Shown: positions 45,701 to 54,581 of the stretch, in pieces | Layout of the letters: each line of letters opens with the position of its first letter | Position numbering within the stretch: the stretch's first letter is position 1 | Notes under the pieces: model-generated | What the model was told of the DNA's origin: nothing | Seen by the model: only the letters and a program-made list of their open reading frames with translations | Databases searched by the model: none | Translations under genes and position numbers: made by a program | DNA from: Streptomyces sp. NBC_00376 | Lineage (GTDB): Bacteria > Actinomycetota > Actinomycetes > Streptomycetales > Streptomycetaceae | NCBI RefSeq assembly: GCF_036077095.1 | Contig: NZ_CP107960.1 | Location: 1,798,001 to 1,862,000 of the forward strand | Length of the DNA: 64,000 nucleotides | Direction of reading: 5' to 3'

Positions 45701-45880
45701 CTGTACGAGTCGGCGGGCGGCCGCGCCGGCACCACGCTGCGGGTCGGCTTCCCCGTCGTCCGGGCCACGGTCACCGACCTGCTGGAACGACCGCTGCGCG
45801 AGGCGGAGACCGACGAACACGGTCTCGTACTGTCGCTGCGGCCGTTCCAGATCCTGACACTGCGGCTCACTCCGGCCTGA
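42755..45880 (+). CDS. Alpha-mannosidase, glycoside hydrolase family 38
   Basis: 1041 residues, no signal peptide, so cytoplasmic. N-terminal domain, then the GH38 catalytic domain: zinc ligands in AAGHAHIDSAWLWPLRET (~258-270), nucleophile Asp in LPDSFGYTAAFPQ (~373) and His in HQFHDILPGS (~580). The helical centre and C-terminal beta domains are complete. It removes alpha-linked mannose from oligosaccharides. Divergent from the hydroxyproline operon, 154 bp away. Rare-codon stretches carry copies of the window's motif: CAATGTCAC at 43600, TCACATGTCACA near 45122, and GTCACATTG at 45374. ATG 42755 or GTG 42752. Confidence 0.9.
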   Translation: MHDDRTLVEDRLERALHQFIRPAQYPDRTPLALSVRHIPGEPVPVAQVLQEPFEPFRTGTEWGRPWSTSWFRLEGTVPSEWAGRRVEVVVDPGFSGQGPGFQAEGMLYDTSGVPIKGIHPRNRHLTVASPAAGGEPVSLLLEAAANPAVLEHGFVPTPLGDVTTAGDRPLYRFASAELAVLDEEVWHLVLDIEVLSELMRELPVERSRRHEILRSLERMLDALDLHDVAGTARAGRDELTEALSRPAAASAHRISAAGHAHIDSAWLWPLRETVRKASRTFANVTALAQDYPELVFAASQAQQYAWVKEHQPHIWERIERAVADGQWAPVGSMWVESDANMPGGEALARQLVHGKRFFEQELGVETEEIWLPDSFGYTAAFPQLARLAGVKWFLAQKLSWNQSNKMPHHTFWWEGIDGTRVFTHFPPVDTYNAQFHGGELAHAERNFAEKGLATRSLVPFGWGDGGGGPTREMLEKARRLKDLEGSPRVAIERPAAFFAAAQEEYGEQAPVWSGELYLELHRATYTTQAKTKQGNRRSEHLLREAELWATAAALRNSAPGRGYAYPYERLDRLWKTVLLHQFHDILPGSSIAWVHREARETYGRVRAELADLVADAVAALGGAQGLVALNSSPYHRREVVELDAEASAVLPSGARVQHLGDGRTAVLADAPGLGAGPLDGSAVPEHPVSAAGSADEGLVLDNGLLRVVIDGDGLIAAVRDLGAGRDVLVPGHRANLLQLHPDHPNHWDAWDIDRHYRHTRTDLTGADSIELVEEGPLRAAVRVRRSFGQSHVTQDIQLSAGSRRIDIDTEVDWRESEKVLKAAFPLDVHAERSTSEIQFGHVHRPTHDNTGWDAARFEICAHRWLRVAEPGYGVTLLNDSTYGHDVTRTPHGSGLGTTVRLTLLRAPHCPDPETDLGRHRFGYALAPGGEITDAVREGLALNLPLRAAVAPTLPSLADTGHPAVTVESVKLAEDRSGDVIVRLYESAGGRAGTTLRVGFPVVRATVTDLLERPLREAETDEHGLVLSLRPFQILTLRLTPA

Positions 45881-45947
45881 CACCGCTGCCGCCCCCGGTC
45901 TGACGGCTGCGGCCGCCCCCGGCCTGATCCGGGCGCGAGCCGCCGGT

Positions 45948-47690
45948 TCAGGGGCGGGGCACGTTCCGCAGGTTGGAGCGGGCCATCTGGACCATCCGGC
46001 CCACTCCCCCGTCCAGCACGATCTTGCTCGCTGAGAGCGCGAAACCGGTCACCATCTCGGCGCTGATCTTCGGCGGGATGGAGAGGGCATTGGGGTCGGT
46101 GACGACATCGACGAGCGCCGGGCCCTTGTGCTTGAAGGCGTCCTTGAGGGCGCCTTCGAGCTGCTTGGGCTTCTCCACCCGCACCCCGTACGCCCCGGAT
46201 GCTCGGGCGATGGCCGCGAAGTCCGGGTTCTTGTTGGCCGTCCCGAACGACGGCAGGCCAGCGACCAGCATCTCCAACTCGACCATGCTCAGCGATGAGT
46301 TGTTGAACAGTACGACCTTCACCGGCAGGTCGTACTGCACCAATGTCAGGAAGTCCCCCATCAGCATGGTGAATCCGCCGTCGCCGGACATCGAGACCAC
46401 CTGGCGGTTCCGGTCGGTGAACTGGGCGCCGATGGCCTGCGGAAGCGCGTTGGCCATCGAGCCGTGGCTGAACGATCCGATGACACGACGCTTGCCGTTG
46501 GGTGAGAGATACCGTGCGGCCCATACATTGCACATACCGGTGTCCACGGTGAACACGGCGTCGTCGTCGGCCAGTTCGTCCAGCACCGAGGCGACGTACT
46601 CCGGATGGATCGGGACGTGCTTCTCGACCTTGCGGGTGTACGCCTTGACCACGCCCTCCAGCGCGTCGGCGTGCTTCTTCAGCATCCGGTCGAGGAACTT
46701 GCGGTCGGTCTTGGCCTTCACCTGCGGGGTCAGACAGCGCAGGGTCTCGCGGACATCTCCCCAGACCGCCAGATCCAGCTTGGAACGGCGGCCCAGGTGC
46801 TCGGGGCGCACATCGACCTGGACGATCTTCACATCGGTCGGGAGGAAGGCGTTGTACGGGAAGTCGGTGCCGAGCAGGATGAGGAGATCGCACTCGTTGG
46901 TCGCCTCGTAGGCGGCGCCGTAGCCGAGCAGACCGCTCATCCCGACGTCGTACGGGTTGTCGTACTGGATCCACTCCTTGCCGCGCAGCGCGTGCCCGAC
47001 CGGGGCCTTCACCCGTTCGGCGAACTCCATCACCTCTGCGTGGGCGCCGGCCGTTCCGCTGCCGCAGAACAATGTGACACGTTTCGCCTCGTCGACCATC
47101 CGGCGGAGCTTGTCGATCTCCTCGTCACCGGGCCGGACCGTCGGCCGCGAGGTGACCAGTGCGTGCTCGACGGACTTCTCCGGAGCAGGCTGCGATGCAA
47201 TGTCACCCGGCATCGTGACGACGCTGACCCCGCCCCGGCCGATCGCGTGCTGAATGGCCGTCTGGAGCAGCCGGGGCATCTGCTGCGGATTGGAGATCAT
47301 CTCGTTGTAGTGGCTGCACTCCTGGAAGAGCAGCTCCGGATGGGTCTCCTGGAAGTAGCCGAGCCCGATCTCGCTCGACGGGATGTGCGAGGCGAGGGCG
47401 AGCACGGGGGCCATGGAACGGTGGGCGTCGTAGAGGCCGTTGATGAGGTGCAGATTGCCGGGGCCGCACGATCCGGCGCAGGCCGCCAGCGAGCCCGTGA
47501 TCTGGGCCTCCGCACCGGCGGCGAAAGCGGCGGTCTCCTCGTGACGGACCTGGATCCAGTCGATGGCCCGGTTACGGCGGATGGCGTCGACGACCGGGTT
47601 GAGGCTGTCGCCGACGACGCCGTACATACGCTTGACCCCCGCCCGTACGAGGATGTCGACGAACTGCTCCGACACGTTCTGCTTGGCCAT
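45948..47690 (-). CDS. ThDP-dependent enzyme, pyruvate dehydrogenase (quinone)/PoxB-like
   Basis: 580 residues in the acetohydroxyacid-synthase/pyruvate-oxidase family. The PYR-domain Glu is in VRHEETAAFAAGAEAQ (~51). The central Rossmann domain comes next, then the ThDP/Mg site of the PP domain, MSGDGGFTMLMGDFLTLVQYDLPVKVVLFNN (~432-460). The wording GYFQETHPELLFQECSHYNEMI matches PoxB-type enzymes that make acetate and CO2 from pyruvate at the membrane; the reaction is inferred. ATG 47690 follows AAGGG. Two CAATGTSAC motifs (47070, 47198) are encoded with uncommon codons. Confidence 0.86.
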   Translation of the reverse strand: MAKQNVSEQFVDILVRAGVKRMYGVVGDSLNPVVDAIRRNRAIDWIQVRHEETAAFAAGAEAQITGSLAACAGSCGPGNLHLINGLYDAHRSMAPVLALASHIPSSEIGLGYFQETHPELLFQECSHYNEMISNPQQMPRLLQTAIQHAIGRGGVSVVTMPGDIASQPAPEKSVEHALVTSRPTVRPGDEEIDKLRRMVDEAKRVTLFCGSGTAGAHAEVMEFAERVKAPVGHALRGKEWIQYDNPYDVGMSGLLGYGAAYEATNECDLLILLGTDFPYNAFLPTDVKIVQVDVRPEHLGRRSKLDLAVWGDVRETLRCLTPQVKAKTDRKFLDRMLKKHADALEGVVKAYTRKVEKHVPIHPEYVASVLDELADDDAVFTVDTGMCNVWAARYLSPNGKRRVIGSFSHGSMANALPQAIGAQFTDRNRQVVSMSGDGGFTMLMGDFLTLVQYDLPVKVVLFNNSSLSMVELEMLVAGLPSFGTANKNPDFAAIARASGAYGVRVEKPKQLEGALKDAFKHKGPALVDVVTDPNALSIPPKISAEMVTGFALSASKIVLDGGVGRMVQMARSNLRNVPRP

Positions 47691-47755
47691 GGGTGCGTAC
47701 CCTTTCCGCGCTTCGGCTTCCGGACTCCGCATCCATCAACCCATGGCCCGCGCGG

Positions 47756-49483
47756 TTACGCCTCCCAGACACCCACGCCCGTACGGTCGTCGGAGTACCC
47801 CTTCACCCGGAGCTGGGTGTCCGCGAGGAACGCCACGAGCCCGGGTGCCCCTTCGGAGGCCCAGCGTCCGGCGAGTTCCTGGGCGAGGGCGGGCTCGCCG
47901 CGCAGCGGTTCGGCCAGTCCGGGGCTGCACAGCAACAGCGTGTCTCCCGGCCGGGCCACCGAGCCCCGGAAGCGGAACGGTTCTGCGGGCGGATCGGGCG
48001 GGCCGGGCGGGGCCTCTGCATGGGGCGGCGCGGATGTGGTGACGGCCAGATCCATGGTGAGGCGGTCACCGTCGGGGCCGCTCTCGGCGAACCCGGACCC
48101 GGCTTCGACCCCGGACCCGGACCCGGCCCCTGCTTTGACCCCGGCCACAGCCGCGGCTCCGGCTCCGGACCTGGGGTCCGTGCCGCGGCCACCGGCTGCC
48201 GGGACCACCGGTTCGAGGTCCTGCCATACGCCGTCACGCAGCCGGAAGAGTCCACCGGCGCCGATGCCGAAGAAGATCCGGGTGCGGCAGTCGGGGTCCG
48301 CCGACAGCAGGAGGCAGCGCAGGCCCGCCGTGTACTGATGCGGCTCCACCCCCAGCTCGGCGGCGCGGGCCCGCAGCTTGCCGTACGTGCGGTCGGCGAG
48401 ACGGTGCAGTCCGGATTTGAGCTCTCCGCGGCGGCCCGCCCTTATGTCCTCGGAGAGCCGGGCGTGGCTGCGGCCGACCGCTGAGCCGATCCAGCGGCAG
48501 GCGTCGGCCGCCGCCAGATGTGCCGATTCGGTGGCGCGGGCCCCGGTGGCGACGGCGACCAGGACCAGGGCGTGTTCGTCGGTGCCGAAGCGGGCGGTGA
48601 GCAGGGCGTCGCGGCGGGGCTCGCCTCGGAACCGCGCGGAGTCCCCGCGCACGGAGGCGGCGCGCAGGGTGTACGTGCCGTAGCGGGCGCCGTCGAGCGC
48701 GGTGTCGGCGACGATGCCCTCCAGCTCCTGCGGGACGGTGGCGGGCAGCGCGGTGGGTTCGGCGTCGTAGGTCGGCGGCCGGTCACCCACATGGCCGATC
48801 ACGGGGCGGGAGACGGGGCCGGATTCGCGTTCGGCCTCCGGTGCGGGTGCGACGGAATCGGCGGGTGCGGTCGGTGCGACGGGTGTGCCCGGTGCGACGG
48901 GTGCAGTGGACGCGACGGGTGAGGTGGACGCGACGGGTGAGGTGGACGCGGTCGATGCGGTGACGGGTGCCTGCGAGGCGGCGGGTTTCCCGGCGACCGG
49001 CCGCCTGGGCAGCGGCGGCACCGACGGGGGAGACGGAGCAGACGGCGGAGACGGCGGGGGCGGCGGACCCGCGGGAACCGGCGGGACGACGAAGGTACGC
49101 GGCTGCGTCGGGCCGACCGGAGGCGCCCCCGGCGCACGTACGGTCGCGGCGGGCGGCTCCCACGGAGCACGCTCCCGTACCGCCCCCTCCCGCACCGCAC
49201 GCTCCCCCGCCGGCCGGGGCACCCCCACCGTCCCCGGCTCGGACGCCTCCGCCGCCCCCGCCTCGGGCGGCGCCCCCGCACCCCCGCCGGGTCCGCCGTC
49301 GGCTCCCCCGCCTCCGCCCGGACCCAACGCTTCCGACGCCGAGTCGAATCGCTCGTCGAGGCTGTCCGGGTCGTCGAGGCTGTCGGCCGCGTCGCTCGTC
49401 CCAATGTCCCGGGCGTTCTCGTCGTACAGCCTGCGCCACCAGTCGTCCTCGTGGGCGGCGGGCTTCTCCCCCTGCTGACTCAT
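47756..49483 (-). CDS. PP2C-fold protein with low-complexity centre, probably catalytically inactive
   Basis: 575 residues. N-terminal acidic region (EDDWWRRLYDENARDIGTSDAADSLDDPDS), a long Pro/Ala/Gly/Thr-rich linker with 18-bp DNA repeats (TSPVAS units), then a PP2C-like domain from ~240. Positions where active PP2C has metal-binding Asp look changed: VAVATGARATES in place of the DGMGG region, FFGIGAGGLFRL in place of GDSR, and LLLCSPGLAEPL in place of SDG. I infer a pseudophosphatase or regulatory domain. ATG 49483 is chosen from its MSQQGEKPAAHEDDWW start. Confidence 0.75.
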   Translation of the reverse strand: MSQQGEKPAAHEDDWWRRLYDENARDIGTSDAADSLDDPDSLDERFDSASEALGPGGGGGADGGPGGGAGAPPEAGAAEASEPGTVGVPRPAGERAVREGAVRERAPWEPPAATVRAPGAPPVGPTQPRTFVVPPVPAGPPPPPSPPSAPSPPSVPPLPRRPVAGKPAASQAPVTASTASTSPVASTSPVASTAPVAPGTPVAPTAPADSVAPAPEAERESGPVSRPVIGHVGDRPPTYDAEPTALPATVPQELEGIVADTALDGARYGTYTLRAASVRGDSARFRGEPRRDALLTARFGTDEHALVLVAVATGARATESAHLAAADACRWIGSAVGRSHARLSEDIRAGRRGELKSGLHRLADRTYGKLRARAAELGVEPHQYTAGLRCLLLSADPDCRTRIFFGIGAGGLFRLRDGVWQDLEPVVPAAGGRGTDPRSGAGAAAVAGVKAGAGSGSGVEAGSGFAESGPDGDRLTMDLAVTTSAPPHAEAPPGPPDPPAEPFRFRGSVARPGDTLLLCSPGLAEPLRGEPALAQELAGRWASEGAPGLVAFLADTQLRVKGYSDDRTGVGVWEA

Positions 49484-49549
49484 GTCCTTATTGTCGACCG
49501 CGGGGGCCGTACGAAAACGGGTCATCCGGAAATAGTGGCCCCGGACATG

Positions 49550-49597
49550 GGTCCGCCGGGCGTCCCCACCCCCCACGGGAAGGACGCCCGGCGGACC
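49550..49597. terminator. Terminator hairpin after the second subtilase
   Basis: GGTCCGCCGGGCGTCC (49550-49565) is exactly complementary to 49582-49597, loop of 16 bases, 14 bases beyond the stop of the leftward protease gene. Confidence 0.82.
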
Positions 49598-49610
49598 GGT
49601 CAGGTCGTGA

Positions 49611-52600
49611 TCAGCGCACGGCGTACGCGTCGGTCACGGTCTGGATGACGGAGTTGCCGTTGGCGTCCGTCAGTTCGGTCTTCAGGGTGACCGGCTTGCC
49701 GGCCGCGCCCGCGTGGTTCACGGTCGCGGTCCACCGGCCGTCCTGCTGTGCGGTGGTCGCCTCGGTCCAGGTCTTCCCACCGTCGTAGGAGTACGAGACC
49801 TTGGCCGCGGTCAGCTTGCCGGGCGTGTAGCCGGCGTGACCGGTGACGCTCAGGCCGATCTTCTGACCGTCCTCGGCCGCGAGGGTCTTGAGCCCGTCCG
49901 AGTCCAGGTCGTAGCCCGGGAAGAGCAGCGGGATGCCCTGGGAGTACGCGTTCTCGTCCCGCTTCGAACGGAACTTCCAGGTGGTCTCGGTGCTGGTGGA
50001 GCGCTTCCACACGGCGGCGGGCTGACCGAACCGGGTGGTCTGCATGGTGAGTTCGTAGGCGGCGTCCTCCGCCGGGACGGTGAACACCCCGGCCGGCCAG
50101 CCGGTCTCACCGATCACCTTGCCGCCGCTGCTCAGCCGCATGCTGCCCATGTCTCCGAAGGAGCCCTGGAGACCGGCGTGCTCACTGTCGCTCCAGAAGC
50201 CCGGGGCGACGCCGATCAGGTTGTCCTGGCGCTCGGCGGCGAGCTGGGGCTTACCGGCGGCGTCGCGCGGGGCGGAGGGCGCGGGGATGCCCCGGTACCA
50301 GTTCTCCGTGCGCTTCGAGCCGGCCGTGTAGGTGCGCGGCTGGTCGACCATCATCTCGCCCCAGGGGAAGCTGGAGGAGAGGTACCGGACCCACGCGGTG
50401 TCGCCTGCCGAGTAGTACTCGGTGCGCTTGCTGGGGGCGGCGACGTAGTCGGTGACGCCGGAGAACGCACCACCGTACGGCCGGTTGATGATCATCATGT
50501 CGACGTAGTCCGCCGCGAGGCCCATCGCCTCGTAGTTGGCGGTGACCTTGCCGAGCTTGTTGTCCCGGACCTTGTAGGTGCGGTCCGAGGTGACCGGACC
50601 GGTCTCGGGGAAGGCCAGGTTGTAGACGAACGGGCTGACCGCGGTGGCCTTCCAGCCCAGCTCGACCGGGCCGTCGGCCAGGGCGACCTTCAGCGCGTCG
50701 GCCTCGTCGGCCTCGATGCCGAGTGCAGGCAGCGTCGATGCGGCGTAGCCGACGGACGGCTGCCAGGGTCCTGCGGAGGGGCGGTGGGTGATGATGGCCT
50801 TGGCGCCGGCTGCCTTGGCGTCACGCACCTGGCCGTACACGTTGTTGCTGCCGTCAGCGACCTGAACCAGAGCGATCTTCCCGGCGACGTCCGCGGCCTT
50901 CAGCTCGGCGGGGGTACCGGTACCGGCGTCGACGAGGGCGGCCTTGCCGGTGCCGTCGAGGTTGACGGAGCCGGTGCTCGCCGTCCTCGGGTGCAGTTCG
51001 ATGCCGCCGACGACCGACAGCTTCTCGATCTGCGGGGCGTACGCGCGCCAGAAGCTGGCGAACTCGAAGTCGCCGTCACTGGCCTTGCCCTGCACGTCCG
51101 CCAGGTAGTTCTTGACCGCGGAGCCACCGGAGATGGAGCCCGAGTGCAGCCAGACATCGTCCCAGGTACGGCCGAACGCGAGCGTCGTGGAGCGGCTCTC
51201 GGAGGCGCGGTCCTCGGTCTTCACCTGGATCCGGTGCGCCTTGCGGGCGTCCAGGACCAGGGTCGTGTCCTTGGTGACGTCCACCTGGGGCCGCGCGAGG
51301 TAGGCGACGGACTCGTTCAGGTAGCCGGTGGCGTCCTTCGGGTCGGCCGTGGTGACGAAGCCGGAGACGAAGTACGCGCCGGGGCGCACCTGGTAGACCT
51401 GGTCGGCGGAACCGTCGTTGAAGCGGCGCTCGCCGCTGGAGGTGTCGGTGCCGATCACGTCGAGCGAGGAGGAGCCCGCGGCGGGCTTGCCGGCGCCGTC
51501 GACGAGCTTGACCCGCAGCGTGACGGTCTCGGCCCCGACGTACAGCGAGAACGGGGTGGAGACCTTGGCGCCGCCGGGGCCGGTGGCCAGCACGCGTCCG
51601 GTGACGTCACCGTACTGCGCGGCCTTCAGCTTGGCCGTCGGGTCGATCTGCAGCGGGACCTTGACGGTGGCTCCGGCCGGGACGGTGACGGTTTTCGCGT
51701 CGAGCTTCGCGACGGAGGAACGGACGGCCGAGCCGTCGTTGCCGGTGACGCCCTGCACGCTCAGCGACAGCTTCACCGGCTCGGTGCCGGAGTTGGTGTA
51801 CGGGACGTCGACCGTGGTGCGGTCGGTCCGGTCCTGCGGCCAGTTGTAGGTGCCGCCCTGGATGGCGGGGGCGCCGACGACGGTGGTGTCGATGGCGGCC
51901 TTGACGTCGAGGCGGCCGCCGCCGGTCTCGCGTACGTCGCCGGGGATGTCGCTCTTCGCGGACGAGACGAGCGCCGCCTTGATCTGCTGGGCGGTCCAGT
52001 CCGGGTGACGCTGCTTCACGATGGCTGCGGCGCCCGCGACATGCGGGGTGGCCATCGACGTACCGGACATCGACCGGTACGCGTACACGCCGCGGCCACC
52101 GGCCGCCGCGGCCGAGATGGCGACGCCGGGGGCGGCGATCTCGGGCTTGAGGGTGTGCGATCCGATCGCGGGCCCGCGGCTGGAGAACTGGGCCGTGGTG
52201 TCGTCGCGGTCGACGGCGCCGACGGTCAGCACGCTCGGGGCGCAGCCGGGCGAGGAGACGGTGTTGAACGTCGGGCCCGAGTTGCCGGCCGCGATCACGA
52301 ACAAGGTGCCCTTGCTCTGCGCGAGTTCCTCGGCGGCGACGCTCATCGGGTCGGTGCAGTCCGTCGGTTCCGGGCTGCCGAGGCTCATGGAGACGACGTC
52401 GGCCTTCTGGTCGACGGCCCACTGCATGCCGGCGATGATCCAGGACTCGGCGCCGGAGCCGCTGTCGTTGAGGACCTTGCCCGCGAGCAGGTCGGCGCCG
52501 GGGGCGACGCCCTTCTTCTTGCCGCCGCTGGCCGCGCCGGAGCCGCCGACGGTGGAGATGGTGTGGGTGCCGTGGCCCTGGCGGTCGTCGGTGGAGTCGG

Positions 52601-53381
52601 AGTCGGTGAAGTTCTCCGAGGCGGCGACCCGGCCCTTGAGGTCGGGGTGTTCGGCGTCGACACCGGTGTCGAGGACGGCGACCTTGGTGCCCTTGCCGTC
52701 GTATCCGGCGGCCCAGGCGAGGTCGGCACCGACCTGCTTTGTCGACTTGTCGAGGGTGGCCTGAACCTTGCGGTCGAGCCAGAGCTTCTTCATGCCGGAG
52801 GTCGAGAAGGAACGGGCGCCACGGGTGACGTCCGACCAGAAGTCGGCGGCCTTCTCCTTCTCCGCCTTGAGGGCGAGACCGCCGATGGCGTCGAGCGCGA
52901 GTCCGCGCTTGGCGCCGCGCGGGGTGGCGAAGGTGGAGCGGGACTGGCCCTCGCCGTAAACCGCGATCAGCGGCAGCGACTTGGTGTGGGCGTCGTCGTA
53001 GCCCTGCCGGATGAGGCCGGTGACGTTGAAGAGCTCCTCGTCGACCTTGCCCGCGGCGAGCGCGGCGGCGGCGCTCTCGGGGTAGACGTAGAGGTCCTTG
53101 CCGGACTGCCTGGTCTGCACCAGGGGGACGGTGCCGTCCTCGCGGGGCAGCGCGGTGGCCGAGTCGGCCCCCGAACCGTCCTTGCTCACCAGGACCTTGT
53201 CACCGGTGACCAGGGTCACGGTGACCGACTTGTCCTTCTTGGCTTCGGCGGCCGAACTGCCGGTCAGTGCTCTCTTCCCTGTCGCATCGTCCTGCGGCGC
53301 TGCCGCGGACGGTGCGATCGCGGTGACGGCCAGGACGGCGGCGGTGGCCGCGCCCAGCGCCGTACGCGATATCGGACGCAT
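49611..53381 (-). CDS. Second large secreted S8 serine protease (subtilase)
   Basis: 1256 residues with signal peptide MRPISRTALGAATAAVLAVT to APSAAA (~28). Prodomain, then subtilisin domain with Asp in VAVLDTGVDAEHPDL (~237), His in GHGTHTISTVGG (~272) and Ser in SGTSMATPHVAG (~438). Long beta-domain C-terminus with a PA-like segment (GKIALVQVADGSNNVYGQVRDAKAAGAKAIITH). Same size, domain order and many phrases (ELFNVT, MSGTSMATPHVAGAAAIVKQRHPDW) as the protease at 12.6-16.4 kb. ATG 53381 follows GGGGAGA. A divergent regulator gene begins 210 bp away. Confidence 0.9.
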   Translation of the reverse strand: MRPISRTALGAATAAVLAVTAIAPSAAAPQDDATGKRALTGSSAAEAKKDKSVTVTLVTGDKVLVSKDGSGADSATALPREDGTVPLVQTRQSGKDLYVYPESAAAALAAGKVDEELFNVTGLIRQGYDDAHTKSLPLIAVYGEGQSRSTFATPRGAKRGLALDAIGGLALKAEKEKAADFWSDVTRGARSFSTSGMKKLWLDRKVQATLDKSTKQVGADLAWAAGYDGKGTKVAVLDTGVDAEHPDLKGRVAASENFTDSDSTDDRQGHGTHTISTVGGSGAASGGKKKGVAPGADLLAGKVLNDSGSGAESWIIAGMQWAVDQKADVVSMSLGSPEPTDCTDPMSVAAEELAQSKGTLFVIAAGNSGPTFNTVSSPGCAPSVLTVGAVDRDDTTAQFSSRGPAIGSHTLKPEIAAPGVAISAAAAGGRGVYAYRSMSGTSMATPHVAGAAAIVKQRHPDWTAQQIKAALVSSAKSDIPGDVRETGGGRLDVKAAIDTTVVGAPAIQGGTYNWPQDRTDRTTVDVPYTNSGTEPVKLSLSVQGVTGNDGSAVRSSVAKLDAKTVTVPAGATVKVPLQIDPTAKLKAAQYGDVTGRVLATGPGGAKVSTPFSLYVGAETVTLRVKLVDGAGKPAAGSSSLDVIGTDTSSGERRFNDGSADQVYQVRPGAYFVSGFVTTADPKDATGYLNESVAYLARPQVDVTKDTTLVLDARKAHRIQVKTEDRASESRSTTLAFGRTWDDVWLHSGSISGGSAVKNYLADVQGKASDGDFEFASFWRAYAPQIEKLSVVGGIELHPRTASTGSVNLDGTGKAALVDAGTGTPAELKAADVAGKIALVQVADGSNNVYGQVRDAKAAGAKAIITHRPSAGPWQPSVGYAASTLPALGIEADEADALKVALADGPVELGWKATAVSPFVYNLAFPETGPVTSDRTYKVRDNKLGKVTANYEAMGLAADYVDMMIINRPYGGAFSGVTDYVAAPSKRTEYYSAGDTAWVRYLSSSFPWGEMMVDQPRTYTAGSKRTENWYRGIPAPSAPRDAAGKPQLAAERQDNLIGVAPGFWSDSEHAGLQGSFGDMGSMRLSSGGKVIGETGWPAGVFTVPAEDAAYELTMQTTRFGQPAAVWKRSTSTETTWKFRSKRDENAYSQGIPLLFPGYDLDSDGLKTLAAEDGQKIGLSVTGHAGYTPGKLTAAKVSYSYDGGKTWTEATTAQQDGRWTATVNHAGAAGKPVTLKTELTDANGNSVIQTVTDAYAVR

Positions 53382-53591
53382 CGTTCTCCCCAAGTGAATC
53401 CGGAACCAATCAGCGCAAACCGCAGTCTTCCGGAGGTTGTTGGTACTTCGGTGGCGCCACATTGGCAGAGCGCCGGGCGATAAAGGGATGATGTACACGG
53501 CGGGTTTACGCCGTGGCCGCTTTCCGCCATGGACGGACGCCCGACGACAGCGACATCGTGCGGAATCAACGCGTCCGGGAGGGGTCCGGGG

Positions 53592-54581
53592 ATGCTGGGA
53601 GCCATAGGGCTCGACGAGATACAGGAGTCGGCGTACCGCGCGCTCGTGGCGGTGGGGGCCTCGGAGGTCTCCGATCTCGCGCACCGGCTGGGCCTTCCCG
53701 AGCCGGACACCGAGCGGGCGCTGCGCAGGCTGGAGCAGCACGGTCTGGCCGCGCAGTCCTCGGCCCGCACGGGCCGTTGGGTGGCGGCTCCACCGGGCGT
53801 GGCGCTGGGAGCGCTGCTCACCCAGCAGCGCCATGAGCTGGAGCAGGCGGAGCTGGCGGCGGCGCTGCTCGCCGAGGAATACCGGGCGGATGCCGACGAG
53901 CCGGCCGTGCACGATCTGGTCGAGGTGGTCACGGGGGCGAGCGCGGTGTCGCACCGCTTCCACCAGTTGCAGCTCGGCGCGACGAGCGAGGTGTGCGCCC
54001 TGGTCACCGGGAAGCCGATCGCCGTCAGCGGGATGGAGAACGAGGCCGAGGAGCAGGTCGCGACGCGCGGGGTGTCCTATCGGGTGGTGGTCGAGCGGGA
54101 GACGCTCACGATGCCGTTCGGGATTCTGGAGCTGTCGACGGCACTGAGCCGGAACGAGCAGTGCCGGGTCATCGACCGGGTGCCGACCAAGCTGGTCGTC
54201 GCGGACGGCGCCCTGGCGATGGTGCCGCTGACCGGGCGCGGCGCCGAGCCTGCCGCACTGGTGGTCCATGCCTCCGGGCTGCTGGAGTCGCTGATGGGCC
54301 TCTTCGAGGCGGTGTGGCGCGAGGCGATGCCGCTCAGGCTGGGCGAGGGCAACCGGCTCCAGGAGGAAGACACCGGCCCCGATCCCACGGACCTGGAGAT
54401 CCTGTCGCTGCTGCTGGCCGGGCTGACGGACGCGAGCGTGGCGAAACAGCTGGAGCTGGGGCTGCGGACCGTACAGAGAAGGGTGAAGGGGCTGATGGAG
54501 CTGACCGGCGTCTCCACCCGGCTCCAGCTGGGCTGGCACGCGTACGAACGGGGCTGGGTGGCCCGCACGCCCCGGTTCTGA
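53592..54581 (+). CDS. TrmB/LuxR-type transcriptional regulator
   Basis: 329 residues. N-terminal TrmB-like winged helix (LDEIQESAYRALVAVGASEVSDLAHRLGLPEPDTERALRRLEQHGLAA), a helical segment, a central ligand-type domain (~100-250) and a C-terminal LuxR helix-turn-helix (LEILSLLLAGLTDASVAKQLELGLRTVQRRVKGLMELTGVSTRLQLG). This architecture is common in Streptomyces and poorly studied. It is divergent from the large subtilase, so control of that protease is plausible. ATG 53592 follows GAGGGG. Confidence 0.86.
   Translation: MLGAIGLDEIQESAYRALVAVGASEVSDLAHRLGLPEPDTERALRRLEQHGLAAQSSARTGRWVAAPPGVALGALLTQQRHELEQAELAAALLAEEYRADADEPAVHDLVEVVTGASAVSHRFHQLQLGATSEVCALVTGKPIAVSGMENEAEEQVATRGVSYRVVVERETLTMPFGILELSTALSRNEQCRVIDRVPTKLVVADGALAMVPLTGRGAEPAALVVHASGLLESLMGLFEAVWREAMPLRLGEGNRLQEEDTGPDPTDLEILSLLLAGLTDASVAKQLELGLRTVQRRVKGLMELTGVSTRLQLGWHAYERGWVARTPRF

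Noticed and set aside
53455..53463. CCACATTGG in the subtilase/regulator gap as another ATGTSAC site
   Set aside because: Lacks the GTSAC core; similar near misses at 18548, 30183 and 60047 were also left out of the count.
49713..53483. Open frame of 1256 codons opposite the second subtilase
   Set aside because: Antisense shadow without domains or ribosome site.
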